A stretch of DNA of 42,255 nt from Thermodesulfobacteriota bacterium (GCA_040756475.1 JBFLZB010000017.1:1-42255), one strand, 5' to 3'. Shown: positions 16,089 to 24,854, counted from the first letter of the stretch. Numbers and translations: made by a program. Notes: generated by a model not told the origin, from the letters alone.

Positions 16089-18254
16089 TTGTTCGATGTG
16101 AAGACCGCCACACTGGAAGTGGGGGGTAGAACCCTCACGATCGAGACCGGCCGACTGGCGCGACAGGCCCACGGCGCCGTGCTGGTAACCTACGGCGAGA
16201 CCGCCGTCCTCGTAACGGCCGTGGCCGAGGCCGAAGGCCGCGAGGGGATCGACTTCTTCCCCCTCACCGTGAACTTTCAGACCAAGACCTTCGCCGCGGG
16301 CAAGATCCCCGGCGGGTTCTTCAAGCGGGAGGGGCGTCCGCCCGACTCCGACACCCTCACCTCCCGGCTCATCGACCGGCCGATCCGGCCCCTGTTCCCC
16401 AAGGGCTTCACGAGCGAGACCCAGGTCATCGCCACGGTGCTCTCCCACGACACGGAGAACAACCCCGACATCGTGGGCCTCATCGGGGCGTCGGCGGCCC
16501 TGGCCATCTCCGACATCCCCTTCCAGGGGCCCATTGCCGGGGTGCGCATCGGCCACGTCGACGGGAAGCTCGTGGTCAACCCCACCCTGCAGCAGCTCGA
16601 GACGAGCCGCCTGAACCTCATCATCGCAGGCACCAAGGACGCCGTGACCATGGTGGAGAGCGGCTCCAAGATGCTCAGCGAAGAGGAGATGCTCGCCGCC
16701 ATCGAGCTCGGGCACGCCGAGATCCAGCGGCTGGTCGCCCTCCAGGAAGAGCTCGCCCGGGCCGTCGGCAAGCCCAAGCGCACGCTCCCGCCGGCACCCC
16801 AAGCAGACCCGGCCGTGGCCGAGAAGGCCGCCGCGTGCTTCGCCGAGCTGGGTGTCGCCGCCTACCAGGAGCGGGACAAGAAGGCCCGCTCCGCCGCCGT
16901 ACGGGCCGCCAAGGCCGCCCTCGTGGCGTCCCTGGGAGAGGCGGAGAAGCTCAAGGAGAAGGAGTTCAAGGCCGCCTTCGAGGAGGTCGCCAAGAAGCAC
17001 GTGCGCCGCATGATCCTGGAAAACGGCCGCCGCATCGACGGCCGCGGGCTCGAGGACATCCGGCCCATCGACTGCCAGGTGGGAATCCTGCCCCGCACCC
17101 ACGGCTCGGCCCTCTTCACCCGGGGCGAGACCCAGGCGCTGGTCGTCCCCACGCTGGGCACCTCCAGCGACGAGCAGCTCATCGACGCCATCGAGGGGTC
17201 CTACTACAAGAAGTTCCTCCTCCACTACAACTTCCCGCCCTTCTCCGTGGGCGAGGCCCGTTTCCTGCGGGGCCCCGGCCGCCGGGAGATCGGGCACGGG
17301 GCGCTCGCCGAGCGCGCCCTGGAGGCGGTGCTGCCCGCCCACGAGGATTTCCCCTACACCATCCGCCTGGTCTCCGAGGTTCTGGAGAGCAACGGCTCCT
17401 CCTCCATGGCCACGATCTGCGGTGGGAGCCTGGCCCTCATGGACGCGGGCGTCCCCGTCTCCGCTCCGGTGGCGGGCATCGCCATGGGCCTCATCCTCGA
17501 GGGCGCCCGCTTCGCGGTGCTCTCCGACATCCTGGGAGACGAAGACCACCTGGGCGACATGGACTTCAAGGTGGGCGGCACCCGGGAGGGCATCACGGCC
17601 CTCCAGATGGACATCAAGGTCCAGGGCATCACGGTGGAGATCATGCGCACCGCCCTGGAGCAGGCCCGCCGGGGGCGCCTCCACATCCTGGACTGCATGG
17701 ACAAGGCGCTCACCTCGGCTCGGCCGAGCCTCTCGCCGCTCGCCCCGCGCATCACCGTGATCCACGTGAGCACGGAGAAGATCAAGGACGTCATCGGCCC
17801 CGGCGGAAAGAACATCCGCAACATCATCGCCGTGACCCAGACCAGCGTCGACATCGAGGACGACGGGTCGATCCGGATCGCGAGCACCAACGAGGCCCAG
17901 ACCCAGCAGGCGATCAAGATGATCCGCGACCTCACCCAGGAGGCGGAGGTCGGCAAGGTCTACGACGGGATTGTCCGCAAGATCATGGACTTCGGAGCCT
18001 TCGTAGAGATCTTCCCCGGCACCGACGGCCTGCTGCACATCAGCGAGATCGACAAGGAGCGGGTCGCCAACGTGACCGACTTCCTCAAGGAAGGCGACAC
18101 CGTACCGGTGAAGGTCATCAACGTGGAGGCCAACGGCCGCATCAAGCTCTCCCGCCGGGCAGCCCTCTACCCGGACGAGCCGGGAAGCGCCCCCCGCGAG
18201 GGCCGCAGCCCGCCCCCCCAGCGCCGGGGAGACCGGGACCGGCGCCGGAGCTGA
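16089..18254 (+). CDS. pnp: Polyribonucleotide nucleotidyltransferase (PNPase)
   Basis: 721 residues from a TTG start (GGGAGAG upstream). Two RNase PH domains ('[26 protein letters not shown]' and '[29 protein letters not shown]'), the linking helical domain, a KH domain with '[10 protein letters not shown]', and a C-terminal S1 domain ('[35 protein letters not shown]'). PNPase degrades RNA 3'-to-5' with phosphate as part of the degradosome. The last ~20 residues are Arg/Pro-rich. A strong terminator follows 25 bp after the stop. Confidence 0.97.
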   Translation: MFDVKTATLEVGGRTLTIETGRLARQAHGAVLVTYGETAVLVTAVAEAEGREGIDFFPLTVNFQTKTFAAGKIPGGFFKREGRPPDSDTLTSRLIDRPIRPLFPKGFTSETQVIATVLSHDTENNPDIVGLIGASAALAISDIPFQGPIAGVRIGHVDGKLVVNPTLQQLETSRLNLIIAGTKDAVTMVESGSKMLSEEEMLAAIELGHAEIQRLVALQEELARAVGKPKRTLPPAPQADPAVAEKAAACFAELGVAAYQERDKKARSAAVRAAKAALVASLGEAEKLKEKEFKAAFEEVAKKHVRRMILENGRRIDGRGLEDIRPIDCQVGILPRTHGSALFTRGETQALVVPTLGTSSDEQLIDAIEGSYYKKFLLHYNFPPFSVGEARFLRGPGRREIGHGALAERALEAVLPAHEDFPYTIRLVSEVLESNGSSSMATICGGSLALMDAGVPVSAPVAGIAMGLILEGARFAVLSDILGDEDHLGDMDFKVGGTREGITALQMDIKVQGITVEIMRTALEQARRGRLHILDCMDKALTSARPSLSPLAPRITVIHVSTEKIKDVIGPGGKNIRNIIAVTQTSVDIEDDGSIRIASTNEAQTQQAIKMIRDLTQEAEVGKVYDGIVRKIMDFGAFVEIFPGTDGLLHISEIDKERVANVTDFLKEGDTVPVKVINVEANGRIKLSRRAALYPDEPGSAPREGRSPPPQRRGDRDRRRS

Positions 18255-18279
18255 GCCAAGAAGCCAGCCGGCAATGCGC

Positions 18280-18315
18280 AAAGGGCGCGGCGAGAGCCGC
18301 GCCCTTTCTCTTTTT
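18280..18315 (+). terminator. Strong intrinsic terminator after pnp
   Basis: A perfect 12-bp stem, AAAGGGCGCGGC / GCCGCGCCCTTT, with a GAGA loop, then CTCTTTTT. It closes the long rimP-to-pnp block. Confidence 0.95.
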
Positions 18316-18331
18316 GCGCAACCGGGGCCGT

Positions 18332-18579
18332 GGACGGGATGACAGGATGGGCAGGATGGCGACCGGGCCTTCGGCAACGGCGTCGTCACGGCGCCGCGAG
18401 CGCAAACGCGGCTGCGCCTCTGACCGACCGGTCATGTCAGCCCCGATTGCCTTGCCCGATCGGTATCGGTATCGGCATCGGCATGGAGGTCGGGATCGGA
18501 ATCGGTATCGGGATCGGGGGCGGGATCGATTTCGATTTCGATCTGGACTCTACATCCTGCCCATCCTGTCGTCCTGTCC
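18332..18579. mobile_element. 248-bp MITE-like element: 27-bp terminal inverted repeats around a hexamer tract
   Basis: The left end 18332-18358 (GGACGGGATGACAGGATGGG plus CAGGATG) is the inverse complement of the right end 18553-18579 with 2 mismatches in 27. Inside, 18455-18545 is an uninterrupted six-base-phase tract (GATCGG, TATCGG, CATCGG, then GATTTCGATTTCGATC). The element occupies nearly all of the 330-bp gap between the convergent pnp and nrdJ genes, its right end 5 bp from the nrdJ stop codon. No ORF inside looks real. Calling it a mobile element is inference from the ends; no target-site duplication is obvious. Confidence 0.55.
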
Positions 18580-18584
18580 AGGAG

Positions 18585-20330
18585 CTACTCGGCACCCGCC
18601 TCATGGGCCGAACCCGCGCAGCGGGTGCACCCGTCGCCCACCTCCAGGGGCTGCTCCGGGAGGGAGCCGTAGCGGTAGAGGGTCACGCCCTTGAGCCCCA
18701 GGGCGTGGGCCTGGCGAAAGATCCCGGCCACGGTCTCCCGGGGGCTCTCCGCCGGGAGGTTGATGGTCTTGGAGACCGCGTTGTGGGTGTGGGCCTGGAA
18801 GGCGGCCTGCATCGCCAGGTGGTCTCCCGGGGCGAGCTCGAAGGCCGTGACGAAGACGCGCCGCACGGCCTCCGGGACCGCCGGGAGGTGACCTACCCTG
18901 CCCTCGGCGCGCACCCGGGCTTCCACCCGCTCCAGGGGAGCCCCGCAGGCCGCCAGCGCCGGCCCGAGCAGGGGGTGGAGCCCAAAACTCACGGGACGCC
19001 CCTGGATGCGCCGGGTATACGCCAGGCTGAAGAAGGGCTCGATGGAACCGGAGACCCCCGCCAGCACCGCGATGGAGCCCGTGGGCGCCACGGTCGTCAC
19101 CGTGGCGTTGCGCATGGCCCGAAACCCCCGCTGCTCCCAGCGGCTTCCCGGGAACGCCTCGAAGCTTCCCCGGCGCTCCCCCAGGGCTCGGGACGCCGCG
19201 ACCCCGGCGGCCTCGATGCGGGCCATGACCTCCCGCCCCAGGGCCCGGGCCTCCGGGGAGGCGTAGGGGATGCCCAGGGCCGCCAGGAGGTCGGCAAACC
19301 CCATGACGCCAAGGCCCACCTTGCGGGTGCGCCGGTTGGCCCGCCGGATGGCTTCCACCGGGGGTACCGAGACCTCGATGCAGTCGTCCAGGAACTCCAC
19401 GGCCAGGCCCGCCGCCGCCTCCAGGGCTCCCCAGTCCAGGGTGCCGCTGCGCAGGAACCGGGGGAGCACCAGCGACCCCAAGGTGCAGGACTCGTAAGGC
19501 AGGAGCGGCTGCTCGCCGCAGGGGTTGGTGGCCTCCATGGGCCCGAGGCGCGGAACCGGGTTTTCGCGGTTGACCGCGTCCAGGAAGACCGCCCCCGGGT
19601 CCCCGGTGGCCCAGGCCCCCTCCACCAGGGCGTCGAAGATCTCCGCCGCCGGCACGCGACCCCAGACGGCTCCGCCCCGTGGATTGACCAGCTCCACGTC
19701 GCCCCCCCGGGCCTGGGCCTGGAAGAACGCATCCGTAACCCCCGCCGAGAGGTTGAAGTTGGCGAACCGCCCCGAGAGCTTGGCCCGGCAGAAGGCCAGG
19801 ATGTCGGGGTGGTCGATGCGCAGCACCGCCATGTTCGCGCCCCGGCGCCGGCCTCCCTGGCGGATGACCCGGGTCGAGGTGTCGAAGAGCTCCAGGAACG
19901 AGAGCGGGCCCGACGCCTGCCCGCCCGTGCTCGCCACGACGTCGCCCTCGGGGCGCAGGCGCGAGAAGGCAAATCCGGTGCCCCCGCCGCTCTTGTGGAT
20001 GAGGGCCATGTGCTTGAGGGAATCGTAGATGGACTCGATGGAGTCCTCCAGGGGCAGCACGAAACACGCGGCGAGCTGTCCCGAAGGCAGCCCCGCGTTC
20101 ATGAGGGCCGGGGAGTTGGGGAGGAAGCGCAGGCTGCGCAGCAGGTCGTGGTACTGGTCGGCCCTGGGCTCGGGGCACCCCCCGAACCGCGCCTGGGCTG
20201 CCGCCACTCCCGCGGCCACCCTGCGGAAGAAGCCCTCCTCGTCCTCGCAGAGGTCGCCGTCTGGCCCCCGCCTCAGATAGCGAAGGGCCAGGAGCTCCTT
20301 TGCCTGGGGAGTCAGCACGGGATAGGTCAA
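18585..20330 (-). CDS. nrdJ: Adenosylcobalamin-dependent (class II) ribonucleotide reductase
   Basis: 581 residues from a TTG start at 20330, with GGGAGGG five bases upstream (an ATG at 20335 is out of frame and stops at once). Hallmarks: 'RFLPNSPALMNAG', 'LAACFVLPLEDSIESIYDSLKHMALIHKSGGGTGF' with redox Cys89, 'GRRRGANMAVLRIDHPDILAF', the catalytic 'NPCGEQPLLPYESC' with Asn269, thiyl Cys271, Glu273 and partner Cys282, and a C-terminal CTRC pair (Cys568/Cys571) that would relay electrons. It reduces ribonucleotides without needing or being killed by O2. No N-terminal ATP-cone is seen, so overall activity control may be missing. The cobalamin adenosyltransferase gene cobO lies just upstream on the same strand, fitting cofactor supply. 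Confidence 0.95.
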   Translation of the reverse strand: MTYPVLTPQAKELLALRYLRRGPDGDLCEDEEGFFRRVAAGVAAAQARFGGCPEPRADQYHDLLRSLRFLPNSPALMNAGLPSGQLAACFVLPLEDSIESIYDSLKHMALIHKSGGGTGFAFSRLRPEGDVVASTGGQASGPLSFLELFDTSTRVIRQGGRRRGANMAVLRIDHPDILAFCRAKLSGRFANFNLSAGVTDAFFQAQARGGDVELVNPRGGAVWGRVPAAEIFDALVEGAWATGDPGAVFLDAVNRENPVPRLGPMEATNPCGEQPLLPYESCTLGSLVLPRFLRSGTLDWGALEAAAGLAVEFLDDCIEVSVPPVEAIRRANRRTRKVGLGVMGFADLLAALGIPYASPEARALGREVMARIEAAGVAASRALGERRGSFEAFPGSRWEQRGFRAMRNATVTTVAPTGSIAVLAGVSGSIEPFFSLAYTRRIQGRPVSFGLHPLLGPALAACGAPLERVEARVRAEGRVGHLPAVPEAVRRVFVTAFELAPGDHLAMQAAFQAHTHNAVSKTINLPAESPRETVAGIFRQAHALGLKGVTLYRYGSLPEQPLEVGDGCTRCAGSAHEAGAE

Positions 20331-20350
20331 GTCATCCCTCCCGGGCGAGA

Positions 20351-20396
20351 AGACACGCTGTCTCGATGGGCGGTGCCCACCCTACGGCTCGACCCA
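20351..20396 (-). repeat. Palindromic intergenic words upstream of nrdJ
   Basis: On the minus strand: GTAGGGTGGGCACCGCCCAT followed by CGAGACAGCGTGTCT, giving two small hairpins (TGGGC/GCCCA and AGACA/TGTCT). The 275-bp cobO-nrdJ gap otherwise shows no gene. I looked for a cobalamin riboswitch B12-box (GCCACTG type) and did not find one. Confidence 0.45.
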
Positions 20397-20605
20397 CCGG
20401 CCGCCGCACAACGCTTGGGGGGAGCGGGCCGGGGGTCTCCCCGGAGGCGGCGCAGGCGGCTTTGGGGATGCCCTTGCGGACACGAGATGCCCTTCCCCTC
20501 CCGCGCTGGAAGGCCTCGGACCATCCAAGAGCTCACGGGATCCTGCGCCGCCGCAGGGGAGGCCCCCGGCCCGCCCATGGCTCGACGGTCCGAGGCGGGG
20601 CCTCG

Positions 20606-21133
20606 TTAGAACTCGATCCCCTTCTGGGCCTTCACTCCCTTGCGGAAGGCGTGTTTGACCTCCCGCATCTCGGTGACCAGATCGGCGGCCTCGATCACCT
20701 CGGGCCGGGCGTCGCGACCGGTGAGCACCAGGTGCACCTGGGGCGGCTTTTCGCGGATGAGCCCGAGCACGCTCTCCACGTCCAGGAGCCCGTAGGCCAC
20801 CGCGTAGTTCGCCTCGTCGAGGATCACCATGTCGTAGGCGCCGGAGAGCACCTTCTCCCGCGCCGCGGCGAAGGTCTCCCGGGCCAGGGCAACGTCTTCG
20901 GGATGGGGCTCCTTCCCCCCCAGGGCCACGAAGCCCCTGCCCATGGGGCGAATCTCGAAGCCCGGGAGGAACTCGGGAGCACGAAGCTCCCCGTACTTCC
21001 ACGACCCCTTGATGAACTGGACCATGGAAACCTTCAGGCCCTGCCCCACGGCCCGCAGGGCCAGACCCAGGGCCGCCGTCGTCTTTCCCTTGCCGTTGCC
21101 CGTGTGAACGATCACCAACCCCTGTCGCGCCAT
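20606..21133 (-). CDS. cobO: Cob(I)yrinic acid a,c-diamide / cobalamin adenosyltransferase CobO (BtuR type)
   Basis: 175 residues beginning MARQGLVIVHTGNGKGKTTA, with the P-loop GNGKGKTT at 12-19, followed by 'GLALRAVGQGLKVSMVQFIKGSWKYGE' and 'YDMVILDEANYAVAYGLL' (Walker-B-like DE) and 'LVLTGRDARPEVIEAADLVTEM'. It transfers the adenosyl group of ATP to Co(I) corrinoids. The start at 21133 has GAGGGAG upstream; the longer frame to 21205 would translate a GATCCGAC word repeat and is rejected. It sits between ybaB, where recR is usually found, and the B12-dependent nrdJ. Confidence 0.93.
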   Translation of the reverse strand: MARQGLVIVHTGNGKGKTTAALGLALRAVGQGLKVSMVQFIKGSWKYGELRAPEFLPGFEIRPMGRGFVALGGKEPHPEDVALARETFAAAREKVLSGAYDMVILDEANYAVAYGLLDVESVLGLIREKPPQVHLVLTGRDARPEVIEAADLVTEMREVKHAFRKGVKAQKGIEF

Positions 21134-21165
21134 GGCCGCTCCCTCGGTTCTTCCCGAATCAAGCC

Positions 21166-21216
21166 CATCCGGCGGATCCGACCGATCCGACGAAGCCACC
21201 GTCACCCGTCACCGGC
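21166..21216. repeat. Short word repeat between ybaB and cobO
   Basis: Iterations GGATCCGACCGATCCGACGA and CGTCACCCGTCACCGG fill the 88-bp gap. These are similar in style to the other word repeats of the window. Confidence 0.55.
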
Positions 21217-21221
21217 CTCCC

Positions 21222-21539
21222 TCAGAACAGCCCCGGAAGGTTGAGCCCCATGCCGCCAGCGATCTTGCCCATCTCCGAGGCCACCATTTCCTGGCTCTTC
21301 TTCACCCCTTCGTTCACGGCGGCCAGGACCAGGTCCTGAAGCATCTCCACGTCTTCCGGATCCACGACCTCCCGGTCGATGGTGAGGGAGAGCAGCTCCT
21401 GCTTGCCGCTCACCACGCAGCGCACCATTCCCCCCCCGGCGCTGGCCTCCACGCTGCGGGAGGCCAGCTCCTCCTGGATCTGCGCCATCTTCTTTTGCAT
21501 CTGCTGCGCCTGGCGCATCATGTTTCCGAGTCCCTTCAC
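21222..21539 (-). CDS. ybaB: YbaB/EbfC nucleoid-associated protein
   Basis: 105 residues from a GTG at 21539 with AGAGGAGG upstream; an ATG-only search would miss this start. The protein reads (M)KGLGNMMRQAQQMQKKMAQI, then 'SVEASAGGGMVRCVVSGKQELLSLTIDREVVDPEDVEMLQDLVLAAVNE', typical of YbaB/EbfC, a dimeric DNA-binding protein almost always encoded after dnaX, as here. The C-terminus is Gly/Leu-rich ('GGMGLNLPGLF'). Confidence 0.94.
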   Translation of the reverse strand: MKGLGNMMRQAQQMQKKMAQIQEELASRSVEASAGGGMVRCVVSGKQELLSLTIDREVVDPEDVEMLQDLVLAAVNEGVKKSQEMVASEMGKIAGGMGLNLPGLF

Positions 21540-21577
21540 GGCCGCACCTCCTCTGGCTGGTTTCTGTGCCGCGCAGG

Positions 21578-23365
21578 TCAGGGCTTGAGCACCCGGACCT
21601 CCTCCACGTCTGCCTCGAAGATCTCCATGGCTTCGCGCACCAACGGGTGCTCGAGGGTCTCCCGCTTGGCGCTCCGCGCCCAATCCGTCTCCCGCCCCCC
21701 GTCGCGCCCCCGGGCCGGTCGCTGGTCGAACCGCAGCTCGAGTCGGGCCCCCGGGCCTGCCGCCTCGGTGAGCACCCGGGTCAGGAGGTCCGCCTTGGAC
21801 CGCACGAAGAACTCGTGACCCGGGTCGTCCAGGGCCACCGCAGCCACCCGGGTTTCTGGGTCCCAGGAGGCCAGGCTGCCGTGGGCCTTGAGCACGTTCC
21901 AGAAGGGGCGGTTTCCGGTCTCCGCACCCCGGAGCAGCGCCTCCCACACCGCTGCCCCGTCCCGGGGCCCGGTCTCCGGCCCGAAAGGCGCCGCAGGTGC
22001 CGCCGGCTCGGGGGAACCCGCCGCCGCCCCAACCTCGGCGGCCCCCTGCTCCGCGTGGGCCCGAACGACCGCTCCCGGGGCCACCGGGCCCTGGGAGCTC
22101 TCCGTCGGGCGAGCCCCCCCAGCTTCGGGCCCCGGAGCGCGTGACGGAGCCCCAGGGGAACCCGGGGCGAGCCGGCCTGGGCGTCCCTCGGGCCCACGGG
22201 AAGGGGGCGACACGGCCCCCTCCCCTTCCCCCATGCGCTCCCGCACCCGCGAGAGTACCTCGGCCAGGGGAAGAACCGGGGGGAGCTTCGCCATCTTGAG
22301 CAGCGTCATCTCCAGGAGGGGTCCCGGCCGAGAGGCGCTGCGCAGGCCGTCGAGACCCCGCCCCAGCATGTCGAAGAGGGCGTGGAGCTCCTCCCAGGAG
22401 GCTTCGCCCAGGAACTCGCCCGCGCAGGCCGTCTCCTCGGGGGAGAGGTCCACCAGGTCGGCTCCGTCCGGCAGCGCCCGCAGCACCGCCAGATCCCGAA
22501 ACACGTCCAGGAGGTCGTAGCCGAACCGGCGCACGTCGTAGCCGAACCGCTCGGCCTCGGACAGGGACTCCACCACCCTGCGGGGATCCCGCTCCACCAC
22601 TGCCTGGGCCACCCCCAAAAGGAGGTCTCGGTCCACCACCCCCAGCACGTCGCGCACGTCCTCGTAGGTCACGGTCTGGCCGCAGTAGGAGATGACCTGG
22701 TCGAGCAGGCTCTGGCCGTCGCGCACGCTGCCCTCGGCCTCCCGCGCCAGGGCGCCCAGGCTCTTGTCGTCGATGGCGATCCCCTCCGCCGCCGCCACGT
22801 CGCGCAGGAGGGACGTCATCTCCCGCAGGGAGAGCCTCTTGAAGTCGAACTGCTGGCACCTGCTGAGGATCGTGACGGGGATCTTGTGGGGATCGGTGGT
22901 GGCCAGCACGAACACCACGTGGGCGGGAGGCTCCTCCAGGGTCTTCAACAGGGCGTTGAAGGCCGCCGTGGAGAGCATGTGGACCTCGTCCACGATGTAC
23001 ACGCGGTAGGGTCCGCGCACCGCCGGGTAGCGCACCGCCTCCCGGAGCCGGCGCACGTCGTCCACCCCCGTGTTGGAAGCCCCGTCGATCTCCAGGACGT
23101 CGCCGGAGCGTCCGTCGGTGATCTCCACGCAGGAGGCACACGTGTTGCAGGGAGTAGGAGTGGGACCGTCGACGCAGTTGAGCGCCTTGGCCAGCACCCG
23201 GGCCGCGGAGGTCTTCCCGACCCCCCGGATCCCCGTGAAGAGGTAGGCGTGGGCGATGCGGCCCGAAGTGATGGCGTTTCGCAGGGCGCGCACGATGTGG
23301 TCCTGGCCCCGGATCTGCTCGAAGCTCTGGGGGCGCCACTTGCGTGCCAGGACGAGGTAGGACAT
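21578..23365 (-). CDS. dnaX: DNA polymerase III subunit gamma/tau
   Basis: 595 residues. AAA+ domain: 'YLVLARKWRPQSFEQIRGQDHIVRAL', Walker A GIRGVGKT (45-52), zinc cysteines 64, 73, 76 and 79, Walker B DEVH (126-129), sensor 'LSRCQQFDF' with the SRC motif at 168-170. Then domain III, a Pro/Gly/Ala-rich linker (about 375-460) and a C-terminal tau-like domain. It is the clamp-loader ATPase and organiser of the replicase. The start ATG gives a canonical MSYLVLARKWRP. The SRP RNA gene lies just upstream on the same strand. Confidence 0.97.
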   Translation of the reverse strand: MSYLVLARKWRPQSFEQIRGQDHIVRALRNAITSGRIAHAYLFTGIRGVGKTSAARVLAKALNCVDGPTPTPCNTCASCVEITDGRSGDVLEIDGASNTGVDDVRRLREAVRYPAVRGPYRVYIVDEVHMLSTAAFNALLKTLEEPPAHVVFVLATTDPHKIPVTILSRCQQFDFKRLSLREMTSLLRDVAAAEGIAIDDKSLGALAREAEGSVRDGQSLLDQVISYCGQTVTYEDVRDVLGVVDRDLLLGVAQAVVERDPRRVVESLSEAERFGYDVRRFGYDLLDVFRDLAVLRALPDGADLVDLSPEETACAGEFLGEASWEELHALFDMLGRGLDGLRSASRPGPLLEMTLLKMAKLPPVLPLAEVLSRVRERMGEGEGAVSPPSRGPEGRPGRLAPGSPGAPSRAPGPEAGGARPTESSQGPVAPGAVVRAHAEQGAAEVGAAAGSPEPAAPAAPFGPETGPRDGAAVWEALLRGAETGNRPFWNVLKAHGSLASWDPETRVAAVALDDPGHEFFVRSKADLLTRVLTEAAGPGARLELRFDQRPARGRDGGRETDWARSAKRETLEHPLVREAMEIFEADVEEVRVLKP

Positions 23366-23403
23366 GGCCGGACTCGCGGGAGGGCGGTGGGAGGCGGGTT
23401 CGA

Positions 23404-23509
23404 GGGATGGCTAGGCTGCCTGCGGCGCCCACAGGACATGGCTGCCGCTGCTTCCTTCCGGACCTGACGGGGTTCACCGCGCCTGCGTCGCGCAGGGCCC
23501 AGCCATCCC
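23404..23509 (-). ncRNA. ffs: 4.5S signal recognition particle RNA (small bacterial SRP RNA)
   Basis: The minus strand carries the universal SRP core GTCAGGTCCGGAAGGAAGCA within a hairpin whose ends, GGGATGGCTGGG and GGCAGCCTAGCCATCCC, are complementary. Total length is about 106 nt, typical of the Alu-less form. It binds Ffh for co-translational membrane targeting. The position 38 bp upstream of dnaX is a known arrangement. Confidence 0.96.
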
Positions 23510-23551
23510 TACAACCCACCTCTTCTCAGGTTCTCAAGGAGCTCTGGCAAG

Positions 23552-23584
23552 CCCGGGGGCCGGGCGTGAAACCCGGCCCCCGGG
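23552..23584 (-). terminator. Very stable hairpin after tRNA-Ser
   Basis: A perfect 13-bp stem (CCCGGGGGCCGGG / CCCGGCCCCCGGG) with a 7-base loop, between tRNA-Ser and ffs. It lacks a T-run, so it is either a non-canonical terminator or an RNA-processing barrier. Confidence 0.5.
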
Positions 23585-23630
23585 AAACCGTGCACCAGCC
23601 CGGCGCCGACCGGCCTTCCGGTTCAAAGGA

Positions 23631-23720
23631 TGGCGGAGAGGGAGGGATTCGAACCCCCGGTACCCGTAAAGGTACAACAGATTTCGAGTCTGCCGCCTTC
23701 GACCACTCGGCCACCTCTCC
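23631..23720 (-). tRNA. tRNA-Ser (anticodon CGA)
   Basis: The minus strand reads GGAGAGG...CCTCTCC at the acceptor, with a long class II variable arm (TACC..GGTA), T-arm GGGGG-TTCGAAT-CCCTC-like, and encoded GCCA end. Anticodon loop CTCGAAA gives CGA, reading the Ser codon UCG. 90 nt with CCA. Confidence 0.95.
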
Positions 23721-23728
23721 GCAAACGA

Positions 23729-24178
23729 TCAGTCTTCGGGCCCCTCGACACCCCGCCTCCCCCGGAAGAAGCGGCGCAGGAGCTCGGCCGCCTCCTCCTC
23801 CCGCACCCCGCGCACCACCTGGATCCTGTGGTTGAGCCTCGGGTCGTCCGAGAGGTCGTAGAGGGTACCCGCCGCCCCCGCCTTGGGGTCCGGCGCCCCG
23901 TATACCAGGCGCGGGATGCGCGCCTGGAGCAGGGCACCCATGCACATGGGGCAGGGTTCCAGGGTCACCACCAGGGTGGCCTCGGACAGCCGCCACCGCC
24001 CGAGGCGCCGCGCGGCCTCGGCGATGACCAGGCACTCGGCGTGGGCCAGGGGGTCTGCGCGGGTCTCCCGGAGGTTGTGAGCCCGGGCCAACACCCGGTC
24101 GCCCCAGAACAGCACCGCCCCCACCGGCACTTCCCCCCGCACGAGGGCTTCCTCGGCCTCGGCTAAGGCAAACCCCAT
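23729..24178 (-). CDS. tadA: tRNA-specific adenosine deaminase TadA
   Basis: 149 residues from ATG 24178: 'GFALAEAEEALVRGEVPVGAVL', zinc/catalytic 'PLAHAECLVI' (His46, Glu48) and 'TLEPCPMCMGALLQARIPRLVYGAPDPKAGAAGTLYDL' (Cys76, Cys79). It converts A34 to inosine in tRNA-Arg(ACG). Upstream in-frame ATGs at 24247 and 24244 would add 22-23 non-conserved residues, and a good promoter lies between them and 24178, so I prefer the shorter form; its GAGGGG lies unusually close to the ATG. First gene of the minus-strand run ending in nrdJ. Confidence 0.93.
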   Translation of the reverse strand: MGFALAEAEEALVRGEVPVGAVLFWGDRVLARAHNLRETRADPLAHAECLVIAEAARRLGRWRLSEATLVVTLEPCPMCMGALLQARIPRLVYGAPDPKAGAAGTLYDLSDDPRLNHRIQVVRGVREEEAAELLRRFFRGRRGVEGPED

Positions 24179-24202
24179 CCCCTCGCCGATAAGAGGGGCG
24201 CG

Positions 24203-24231
24203 AAGATAGCACGGGGTTTCCTCGGTTGCAA
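24203..24231 (-). promoter_or_regulatory. Sigma70-type promoter for tadA
   Basis: On the minus strand TTGCAA (24231-24226) and TATCTT (24208-24203) with a 17-base spacer. The predicted start near 24196 leaves only about 18 nt of leader before ATG 24178, which argues for the short TadA start. Confidence 0.55.
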
Positions 24232-24345
24232 CGGCGCGGGTCATCACCGACCCACTCTAGCACCGGGCCCCGACCGCGGACAACCGCGCCGCCTCGCGGA
24301 CGCGGCGCGAACCGCCCCTGGCCCCCAGCCCCGGGAGGAGCAGCG

Positions 24346-24753
24346 ATGCACCCCATGTCTACCCCGCCCGCAGCCCCCGACCTCTCGGCCCTCCTGGCCG
24401 ACGGCGCCTCCCCCGGGAGAACCGTCCCCCTCGACCTCCAACGCCGGTTCGAGGCCCGCTGGAGCGCCCTGTGCGACCTGGGGTTCGACCTGGAGGTGCG
24501 CCGGGACTCCCTGCGCGTATCCCACCGGGACAAGAGGTTCGAGACGGTCATCGAGCTCTCGGGCGACGACGACCTGGGGGAAAAGCGCGAGCTCTTCCGC
24601 GCCCTGCGCGCGACCTTCGGAAACACCGCGGAGCGGTGGTTCCCCACGCTCGTCCAGTGCAGCCCTGCGGTCACGGCTCCCTACCTGGCCCTCAAAGAGG
24701 TGCTCGACGTGTGCCAGGCCCTGAGACGGAGCCGCCGCGGGCGGGCAGCCTGA
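24346..24753 (+). CDS. Unknown small protein (135 aa)
   Basis: Not recognised. GGGAGGAG lies 6 bases before ATG 24346, and codon use fits the region, so the gene is probably real. The first ~35 residues are Pro/Ala/Ser-rich; the rest looks like a compact alpha/beta domain ('FEARWSALCDLGFDLEVRRDSLRVSHRDKRFETVIELSG', then 'LFRALRATFGNTAERWFPTLVQCSP' and a C-terminal helix 'LALKEVLDVCQALRRSRRGRA'). No signal peptide or membrane segment. It is divergent from tadA and about 100 bp upstream of the histidine kinase, with which it might be cotranscribed; no function is inferred. Confidence 0.7.
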   Translation: MHPMSTPPAAPDLSALLADGASPGRTVPLDLQRRFEARWSALCDLGFDLEVRRDSLRVSHRDKRFETVIELSGDDDLGEKRELFRALRATFGNTAERWFPTLVQCSPAVTAPYLALKEVLDVCQALRRSRRGRAA

Positions 24754-24854
24754 AGCCGGCCGGGGGGTCGGCACGGCCGGGCGAGGCCAGGAGAGGCTTT
24801 CCCCGGGGCGGACCCGTGGAGTAGACTTCCGTTCTCCTCCTGCCGGCGGCTCCC

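Noticed and set aside
18455-18545. Hexamer tract as a possible CRISPR array
   Set aside because: Units are six bases with no spacers and no cas genes nearby.
20331-20605. Cobalamin riboswitch upstream of nrdJ
   Set aside because: No B12-box or the conserved core of the class could be found on the minus strand; only small palindromic words are present.
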